Below, in pieces: positions 7,538 through 12,219 of a stretch of DNA of 12,219 bases (position 1 is its first letter; each line of letters opens with the position of its first letter). The stretch comes from Hyphomicrobiales bacterium. GTDB taxonomy: Bacteria > Pseudomonadota > Alphaproteobacteria > Rhizobiales > Beijerinckiaceae. The notes below the pieces were generated by a model. The model ran no database searches. It was not told where the DNA came from and was given only the letters and a program-made list of their open reading frames with translations. A program made the position numbers and the translations under genes. The stretch covers positions 1 to 12,219 of the forward strand of contig CANCAR010000068.1 in NCBI GenBank assembly GCA_947374125.1, written 5' to 3'.

Positions 7538-8563
7538 CTACCAACCAATCAACACCGTCGACTTGTTAATTTCAGCTTCCAACAACCGGAGTCGACCGAT
7601 AATTTGAACAAAAGCTGGGGGCGCACCAATAAACATACCCGCGTCGATCATGCGTTGAAAGTCTTGCGCCAAGGACACCAGTACGACATCGTCGGGCAGC
7701 AAGCGAAATTGACCAACCAAGCAGGCGTCATAGTTGGCGTAGCTGGTGTGGTAAAAAACCTTCTTGTGCTTGACGACGTCGACCAACAAGTCCCGGTTTT
7801 CCAATGCGGCTTGCCCGATATCCATATCGACAAGCATAGACAAGTCGTACCAATGACGTGACAGGCGGTCAGCGTTGGGGCGAAACACCCCTCGTTGGGA
7901 TTCGACATGCATCAGCGTTGCCTTTTCCCAGAAGGTACGCGCTGGCGACAGTACGCTGACGCGAGAATGAGGAAACACCAGCTCAGGGACGAACTCAGCA
8001 ATGTCCGGGCTGACCTCGTGCTCTTCATTAGGCTCAGTGATGTTGCGCCCACCAAACTCGATTAGCACGCTGTTGGCCATATAGTCGCCAGGGACCTCCA
8101 GCACCGTGAGGTAGTGCACGCGCAACAGTTCACCGTCGGCACTGACCTCGATTCGGTAGCCATCGTTACCAAACTCGGCAACCAGTATTTTTTCAAAGTA
8201 TGGTGCCACCAGGCTGTGCGCGTGATCTCGCACAAAAGATTTCAGCCCTTCGCTGAATTTTTTCAACTGGGTCTTGGATGCGCCCTGAGTGAAAGGATCA
8301 AAGGATGTGTCGACACCACGGTAATCGAGAGTGACGTCCACGTCCTCGGAGAATCGGTTGATAGCGCAAAATACTTTTTACAGGGAAGTGCCGCCCTTGA
8401 AGGCCATGGGCAAGCGTCCTAGCATGGTAAACAAGGTCTGCAATACCCAGCAAACCCAGACATCCTTTTCCAAGACGGCAGGCGATCTCGCTAGTTGCGG
8501 CGAAAGCGCACGGTAAATTTGAGATTGCTCTTTGGCTTGGAGCTGCAGGAACGACTCAGGCAT
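7538..8563 (-). pseudogene. abiEii: AbiEii-like nucleotidyltransferase toxin, nonsense mutation
   Basis: The frame encodes a nucleotidyltransferase of the AbiEii/AbiGii toxin family, the toxin of type IV abortive-infection pairs. A TAA at 8378-8380, codon 62 from the ATG at 8563, interrupts it; both sides are in the same frame, giving about 341 codons overall, near family length. The stop lies inside the first catalytic motif: FKGGTSL-stop-KVF, where GG(T/S)xLSK is usual, so a Ser TCA to TAA change is likely. Downstream motifs remain: FSEDVDVTL (the Asp pair), VLIEFGGR, LSPARTFWEKATLMHVE and RHWYDLSML. The gene start overlaps the end of the antitoxin gene; GTG at 8569 is an alternative. The long 3' part could only restart at a GTG at 8341, without the GGTSL motif and most of SEDVD, so no active enzyme is expected. 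Confidence 0.87.
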
Positions 8564-9188
8564 GCGCACTCACTGTCGACGCTGATCGCACGTGCTTAAA
8601 CAGCGCGTCACTCATCCAAGATGGCATGGCGCTGGTCACGGATTTCAGGGCTTCAAATTCGGTGACGGATAGTTTCTGTTGAATTTTCCAAATCAACGAT
8701 GGTGTCATCTCATTCTTGCCCATGTACCACAGCGCCGCCAAGGCGAGCCCAGCAGGCCGGCCAGCCAGCGCCAACTTGCGCTGGGAAACGTGTTGAAGCC
8801 GGATCTCCATCTTGCCGACACGAATACGCTTTGAAGGGCCAGAGGTCGAGAACACCGGTTGTGTTGGGACCTGTGTGGTCAGATCGAACTGACGAGCCGC
8901 CTCAGCACCATGCACTTGAACAATAGACCCAGTGGTTTTGGCTATCGCTTCGGCCACCTTGATCGGAGATGGCATCACCTTGCCGACAAAACGATTCATT
9001 TCTGGGCGTACAAATAGTCCTCGCGTCACGCGCGTGATGGCGCCTGCCTTGACCATCCGGGACAAGGCTTGATCCACAGCCGCACGTGTTCCGCACTCCA
9101 AGAACGCCGTCGGGGTGAATGGCTCCCCGATCGGCAACTCCTGGATGCGCTGGCGGATCTGTTCAGCATATGTGATGGCGGAATTCAT
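8556..9188 (-). CDS. abiEi: AbiEi-like antitoxin (DUF6088 type)
   Basis: A 210-residue protein with an N-terminal winged-helix region (about 5-65), including QALSRMVKAGAITRVTRGLF and VRPEM, typical of AbiEi/DUF6088 antitoxins, which repress their own promoter and counter the AbiEii toxin. The C-terminal part contains QRKLALAGRPAGLALAALWY and is expected to mediate antitoxicity. Its stop TGA at 8556-8558 lies inside the toxin gene start, with an 8- to 14-bp overlap, the usual antitoxin-first, translationally coupled order. The frame is intact although its partner is broken. No strong ribosome site precedes the ATG; TTGTAA-17-TATTTT lies immediately upstream on the minus strand and would give a nearly leaderless mRNA. 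Confidence 0.85.
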   Translation of the reverse strand: MNSAITYAEQIRQRIQELPIGEPFTPTAFLECGTRAAVDQALSRMVKAGAITRVTRGLFVRPEMNRFVGKVMPSPIKVAEAIAKTTGSIVQVHGAEAARQFDLTTQVPTQPVFSTSGPSKRIRVGKMEIRLQHVSQRKLALAGRPAGLALAALWYMGKNEMTPSLIWKIQQKLSVTEFEALKSVTSAMPSWMSDALFKHVRSASTVSAHA

Positions 9189-9201
9189 GAGAGAAAAAAT
9201 A

Positions 9202-9230
9202 GCAGAGTTTCTGACATATTACAAACACAA
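9202..9230 (-). promoter_or_regulatory. Possible abiE promoter
   Basis: Reading the minus strand, TTGTAA and TATTTT are 17 bp apart just before the abiEi ATG at 9188. The start of transcription would be close to the ATG. It is the best-spaced pair seen, but weak, and an alternative TAATAT lies within the same stretch. Confidence 0.3.
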
Positions 9231-9482
9231 AACACCACGTTATCCCCTCAACCTACCAATGCCACAAAAAAACCGATTGATTCGTCCGCGCGGAACCCGT
9301 TGATTTATACAGGGGTGACGGGCTTGCCTTCCGGGCTTTGGCCTGCGCTGGGTGGGGCGGGTCGGAGAGAGAATGTGCAAACGGAGAGTAAAACCTGCTG
9401 GTTGCTGGCAGAAATGCCGCTCTCCGCACTCCGCAAGAACCCGCAGGAACCCGCGCAAACACGCGGTAGTAGGCAAAAAAGG

Positions 9483-9505
9483 CCAACCCCGAAGGGCTGG
9501 TTTTT
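9483..9505. terminator. Imperfect bidirectional terminator hairpin
   Basis: CCAACCC (9483-9489) pairs with GGGCTGG (9494-9500) around a CGAA loop, with one A-C mismatch. TTTTT follows on the plus strand and AAAAAA lies just upstream (9475-9480), so it has T-runs for both strands. On the minus strand it could end hipBA-derived transcripts before abiE. Confidence 0.55.
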
Positions 9506-9660
9506 CCTTTATTGGTGGCGGGGTGGCAACCCCAGACAAATCAACCTATCTCAACGCATTAGCAGCCGTTAAAAGTGCTGCGGAAACATGCGGAGTCTGT
9601 AGCATCCAACTTGGAATGGTAGCCCAAATCCAGTGCCAGCGCCTTTTATGAAGCAACGTT

Positions 9661-10451
9661 CTATGGGTAGCAGTTCGATTCCGCATTCCGCAGCGGCAAG
9701 CGCAGCAGACGGCCGTCATGGGTCCAACGCCGGTCGAAGCGTTCGACAATGAGGGTGCGGCGGTTGCCGAAATCGGCAATTTCAGCGTGGGCCGTTGGCA
9801 CGCCCAGGGCGGCAAGTAGCTTAAGGCAAACATATTCATTCTCAACGCTGTTCGAGAGGTCGACCCCATTTGGCAACCGGCCGATCTGCGGCTTGAGGAT
9901 ATGGGTGGTGGCAGTGTTTCCAATTGGCTTGAACCACTTTCCACCCTTGCGCAGGAGGGCGGTCTTTTCCTGCGCACCCGCGATTGAGATGCGGAAATCC
10001 TTATCCTCGCCCACGCCGAGGGGGGCGGCGGCGAGGTTGTTCAGGATGGCGGCGATGTCGTCGTCGGTGACCGGTTTGCCATCGACGGAACCAGCCTTGC
10101 CGGGGTCGACGCCGTCGGGAAGAAATTGTAGCGCACCGACGCAGTCCTGGCCAAGGGCGGCAAGGAGGCTGAACGCGTCCGTGTGCCGCCAGCCCCGACG
10201 CGTTCAGCGACACGCCTGCGGATGACATCGCCATCGGGAAGCAGATTATCGAAGACATTGATAACAGGCACCCCGATATAGCGGTCCTCGCGCAAAGGCA
10301 GGGAGAGCGAGACCGGGAAGGTATGCTCCCAATCGCGCCATTCTGTTGCGTATTGGAAGTCGATGGCGCCGTTCGCTTTGCGGCGCAGCACGCCGACGCT
10401 GCGGCTGTTGAGGAATACATTCAGGGGCGCGTGGGTCCGACGCCGCGCCAT
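9661..10451 (-). pseudogene. hipA: HipA-like kinase toxin, frameshifted and truncated
   Basis: HipA toxins are Ser/Thr kinases that phosphorylate glutamyl-tRNA synthetase and induce persistence. The ATG at 10451 overlaps the hipB stop (TGATG), giving translational coupling. The N-terminal part is clear: LNVFLNSRSVGVL, FPVSLSLPL, FDNLLPDGDVIRRRVAERVG. Near residue 89 the frame breaks: GTGT at 10181-10184 (plus) looks like a duplicated dinucleotide. Removing two bases restores GGTDAFSLLAALGQDCVGAL and, further on, the kinase start ISIAGAQEKTALL, THILKP, VENEYVCLKL and LIVERFDRRW. Homology ends about 9697, then an unrelated tail leads to TAG at 9661. The catalytic Asp and magnesium-binding C-terminal lobe are missing: about 262 codons remain of the usual 400 or more. 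Confidence 0.88.
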
Positions 10452-10705
10452 CAAAAGAGACCCTCAATGTCAGCCGCGCTCACTTTGCTGCGGGGGCGGA
10501 CGACGAGTTCGAGTTCGAGCGCGGATAGAGCCGCCATTAGCGTACGCAGCTGTATGGCGGGCTCTCCAGCCTCAAGGCGAGAGACCGTGCCCTGGCGCAG
10601 GCGGATATGATCACCCAGAGAGCCTTGCGTCAGGCCAGCCTGTTTGCGTTCGCGGCGCAGGATGGCACCAAGCTGTTTTTCGCTGCGGGCGATTTGATCC
10701 GTCAT
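10451..10705 (-). CDS. hipB: HipB-like XRE-family antitoxin/repressor
   Basis: An 84-residue DNA-binding protein with a Cro/CI-type helix-turn-helix (about residues 10-65): LGAILRRERKQAGLTQ, then LGDHIRLRQGTVSRLEAG and TLMAALSALELELVVRPR, a strand typical of HipB proteins. In hipBA systems it represses its operon and inactivates HipA. The ATG at 10705 is preferred on alignment; an in-frame GTG at 10717 adds four residues, and neither has a strong ribosome site. The frame is intact, its stop overlaps hipA, and an array of inverted repeats covers its promoter, so it may still act as a repressor although HipA is dead. Confidence 0.88.
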   Translation of the reverse strand: MTDQIARSEKQLGAILRRERKQAGLTQGSLGDHIRLRQGTVSRLEAGEPAIQLRTLMAALSALELELVVRPRSKVSAADIEGLF

Positions 10706-10725
10706 TGTAACGTCCACGCCGCAAC

Positions 10726-10785
10726 ATACGTGAGCACGTATAAAGCATCATTATACGGGTTTGCGTATAAACGCAAAATATACGC
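10726..10785 (-). promoter_or_regulatory. hipB promoter and inverted-repeat operator array
   Basis: Minus-strand promoter: TATAAT at 10750-10755 with a weak TTTTGC 17 bp upstream (10773-10778). Around it are at least four inverted repeats: ATACGTG/CACGTAT (10726-10741), CGTATAA/TTATACG (10737-10757), TTTGCGT/ACGCAAA (10760-10777) and GCGTATA/TATACGC (10763-10785). The recurring core is CGTATA/TATACG. The repeats overlap the -10 and -35 regions, as expected for repression by HipB. Confidence 0.7.
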
Positions 10786-10805
10786 GATTGGGTATCGTAG
10801 ATGAT

Positions 10806-10839
10806 GTGTCGCGACACTGGCCAGTAAACGGATCCGTTT
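10806..10839. repeat. Three abutting perfect palindromes
   Basis: GTGTCGCGACAC (10806-10817), ACTGGCCAGT (10816-10825) and AAACGGATCCGTTT (10826-10839) follow one another without gaps, 12, 10 and 14 bp long. They lie between the hipB operator array and the end of the next gene. No known site was recognised; they could be protein-binding sites, the end of a small mobile element, or a hairpin acting as terminator for the upstream minus-strand gene. Confidence 0.6.
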
Positions 10840-10880
10840 TAGGGAAACTACGCCAGTATGCGATGTTTACCGATAAAAGC

Positions 10881-11318
10881 CTAAACGCCCGTGGGACATT
10901 GCCGCAGAACCCGCCTCAGCGCCGCCCGGGCCTCGTTCTCATAGCGCACCGTCGACTGCAGCGTTTGGATCGACGACCGCGACACGACTGGGGACGGTAA
11001 GACGTCATCGGACCCTGACTGCGTCTGAAGCGCCGCATGCCGAATGGCCCGAATGCGCTCAAGCTGGAGGAGAGCCTCGGCCAATGCAGTAGCACCCTCG
11101 CTCACTCCGGCCGCTTTCATTAAGGCAGATATCTGATCCCGCCGCTTGGTGAGCTCGGGCAAGAACTCAATCGGCACCGCCAAGCCGTGCTGAACAGCAT
11201 TGCGCGACGCCCGTGCCTTACCTGTAGCCGTCTTTGGCCCCGTCGACTTTTGAGCATTCCGGCGATTAATCGCAGCGACCGCGCGGCGAATCTCGTCTTT
11301 ATTCGACAAGGATTGCAT
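10881..11318 (-). CDS. Conserved hypothetical protein, GPKTxxGKxxSxxNAxxHGL type
   Basis: A 145-residue basic protein of unknown function. Residues about 16-45 hold NRRNAQKSTGPKTATGKARA and SRNAVQHGL, a motif found in many short uncharacterised alphaproteobacterial proteins whose N-terminal part is rich in Lys/Arg/Asn and possibly nucleic-acid binding. The middle is helical and rich in Ala, Leu and Arg. The ATG at 11318 is chosen over a TTG at 11333; the gene then overlaps the previous one by 20 bp, so the two are probably translated together. No membrane segment or signal peptide is visible. The function is not known and none is proposed. Confidence 0.72.
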   Translation of the reverse strand: MQSLSNKDEIRRAVAAINRRNAQKSTGPKTATGKARASRNAVQHGLAVPIEFLPELTKRRDQISALMKAAGVSEGATALAEALLQLERIRAIRHAALQTQSGSDDVLPSPVVSRSSIQTLQSTVRYENEARAALRRVLRQCPTGV

Positions 11319-11910
11319 CCAATTTATCGACAAGGCGCTGATGCTGATCCTTGCGACGCGCGATATCAGAAATCAGGCGGTTGCGATGCTGAACCGCGTT
11401 GGAGATCAGTTGATCAAAATCCTGCATCGTTTTGATGTGCCGAACGAAAACCTGCGACACAATCTCGTCCATGGAAATATGAGCTTCTGAGAAAAGGCAC
11501 GTCACCTCTGCAATGGCTTGAGCATCCTTGGTAAGATAGTGGTGGGTGAGATTAATCGCGTATTCATAAGAAGAAATATCGAGCCGTTCAGCTTCTTCGA
11601 TCGAGGCATCATCGTAATCTACGAGTTTTTCCAGCTTGGATTTGACGCCATGCTCCAAGTTGCCATTAATGAACGAATCCCGCAATCGCCTCAGGCGGCG
11701 CTCCTCCCATAGGAGAGACAAAAGCTCGCGGGCGGCAATCTGCTCGACCAAAGTAGACGGATTAATCTCCCGAAGAACCGACGTCCGCAAGGCCTCGTAA
11801 TCGGCCGCATGCTCGCCCGCCATAAGCGGCGCGTCATGTAGGAGATCGAAGACGGAGCTGAATTCAACAGGTAAAGGTGCGGCCTTTGAGCGGGCAGACG
11901 GTGACGCCAT
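11299..11910 (-). CDS. Conserved hypothetical protein, Rhizobiales type
   Basis: A 203-residue acidic, helical protein. The segment LMAGEHAADYEALRTSVLRE followed by QIAARELLSLLWEERRLRRL (about residues 29-80) resembles uncharacterised rhizobial proteins that share a PLLPGED-x-YxAL opening and a LWEExRLRRL stretch. The second half has a long helix with SYEYAINLTHHYLTKDA and ends in QHRNRLISDIARRKDQHQ, likely coiled-coil. It overlaps the downstream SxGPKT gene by 20 bp and is first in that pair. The ATG at 11910 is followed by a Ser/Ala-rich start; the ribosome site is weak. The role is unknown. Confidence 0.7.
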   Translation of the reverse strand: MASPSARSKAAPLPVEFSSVFDLLHDAPLMAGEHAADYEALRTSVLREINPSTLVEQIAARELLSLLWEERRLRRLRDSFINGNLEHGVKSKLEKLVDYDDASIEEAERLDISSYEYAINLTHHYLTKDAQAIAEVTCLFSEAHISMDEIVSQVFVRHIKTMQDFDQLISNAVQHRNRLISDIARRKDQHQRLVDKLDAILVE

Positions 11911-12027
11911 GGTAATAAATCCGGAGAGTGGAGAACATTGTCTTAAAATACAACTGTATAAGAATTTTTGCCCGAATATTTGTCGAAAAAGTACTGTTGT
12001 TCCCCACCTATTTTATTATTTGAGGCT

Positions 12028-12061
12028 GACATAGATAGCAGAAAAAGGCTATTTATGTCAG
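12028..12061 (+). repeat. Subterminal inverted repeat before the IS1595-type transposase
   Basis: TGACATAGATAGC and GCTATTTATGTCA form 13-bp arms with one mismatch (G-T, which can pair in RNA) around a short A-rich loop, directly in front of the transposase ATG. The left end of the element is probably in or just before GAGGCTGACATAGATAGC (from about 12023). Coordinates may be off by one base. Confidence 0.55.
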
Positions 12062-12219
12062 ATGGTTAGGCAAAGACGAAAAAGCAGGCTTCTTCCCAGT
12101 ATTCAAGCCAAATTACTTGAGCAGTTTGTAGCTGGTGTTTCGGCACGAACAGCTGCTGAGTTGACGGGTGTAAATAGGAATACAGCAATCCTGTTTTTCC
12201 ACAAATTGCGTGAGATCAT
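12062..12219 (+). CDS. IS1595-family transposase, 5' part
   Basis: The first 52 codons of a transposase that continues past the window. After a basic start (RQRRKSRLL) comes a helix-turn-helix with FVAGVSARTAAELTGV followed by NRNTAILFFHKLREII. The pattern of an FVAG-x-(S/T)AR start, a GVNRNTA turn and an FHKLREII end is characteristic of IS1595-type transposases, whose DDE catalytic domain would follow. The gene starts next to an inverted repeat that probably belongs to the element's left end. Whether the transposase is complete cannot be seen. Confidence 0.82.
   Translation, partial: MVRQRRKSRLLPSIQAKLLEQFVAGVSARTAAELTGVNRNTAILFFHKLREI

Larger units (their letters stand above)
9189..9660. 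other. Phage/ICE-like intergenic segment, no clear gene
   Basis: About 470 bp separate the abiE module from the hipA remnant. Several overlapping frames are open on both strands (plus 9352-9651, minus 9240-9539), a pattern seen in conserved but probably untranslated segments of integrative elements. The plus frame PRRAGFSFIGGGVATPDKST recalls the short Ash/Icd-like sequences near phage regulatory regions, but I cannot confirm this. Short CCGCA-rich repeats occur at 9420-9470, and an imperfect terminator hairpin is at 9483-9505. No integrase, tRNA or attachment site was found. Confidence 0.4.

Noticed and set aside
8341..8380. Readthrough or recoding of the AbiEii stop
   Set aside because: The codon is TAA, not TGA or TAG, and no stimulatory structure was seen, so a simple nonsense mutation is the better reading.
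9069..9572. 167-codon plus-strand frame
   Set aside because: Its first part is antisense to the abiEi gene and the rest is low-complexity; no start signal.
10001..10420. 139-codon minus-strand frame in the hipA region
   Set aside because: Arg/Pro/Ser-rich shadow of the two true hipA frames.
6842..12219. CRISPR array, tRNA or rRNA gene, attachment site
   Set aside because: No regularly spaced repeats, no cloverleaf-like sequence and no flanking direct repeats were found by eye.

Overview
The window reads as a piece of an alphaproteobacterial chromosome, most likely Hyphomicrobiales (Rhizobiales). The reasons are the ftsH-glmM pairing, the rhizobial-type FtsH tail and roughly 390-residue SerC, the full-length ACT-domain SerA, and a structured leader before serC that matches the serC leader motif known only from Alphaproteobacteria. 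No genus can be named from the sequence alone.

Region 1 (1-6841) is core housekeeping on the plus strand: the 3' part of ftsH with a strong terminator, glmM (UDP-GlcNAc precursor synthesis), a small intact higBA toxin-antitoxin cassette with a perfect 13-bp palindromic operator, then the serine biosynthesis pair serC-serA. The 10-bp stem of the serC leader covers the serC ribosome binding site. A 14-bp inverted repeat follows serA.

Region 2 (6842-12219) is accessory and decayed, and nearly all genes are on the minus strand. It starts with about 700 bp lacking a convincing gene, where one short frameshifted remnant may survive. Next comes an abiE-type module: an intact AbiEi-like antitoxin gene, then an AbiEii nucleotidyltransferase toxin gene with a TAA stop inside its catalytic GG(T/S)xLxK motif. 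A phage/ICE-like intergenic segment follows, with no recognised gene. After it is a hipBA module: hipB is intact, but hipA has a 2-bp frameshift and its C-terminal catalytic half is missing. Multiple inverted repeats with a TATACG core surround the hipB promoter, followed by three abutting perfect palindromes. Two overlapping conserved hypothetical genes come next, and the window ends inside the first 52 codons of an IS1595-type transposase.

The main point is that one 12-kb window holds three toxin-antitoxin loci of different families. One appears intact (higBA). In the other two the toxin is broken while the antitoxin/repressor frame remains open. This fits a region that gathers mobile modules and loses toxins first, although leftover antitoxins could still act as regulators or protect against related elements.
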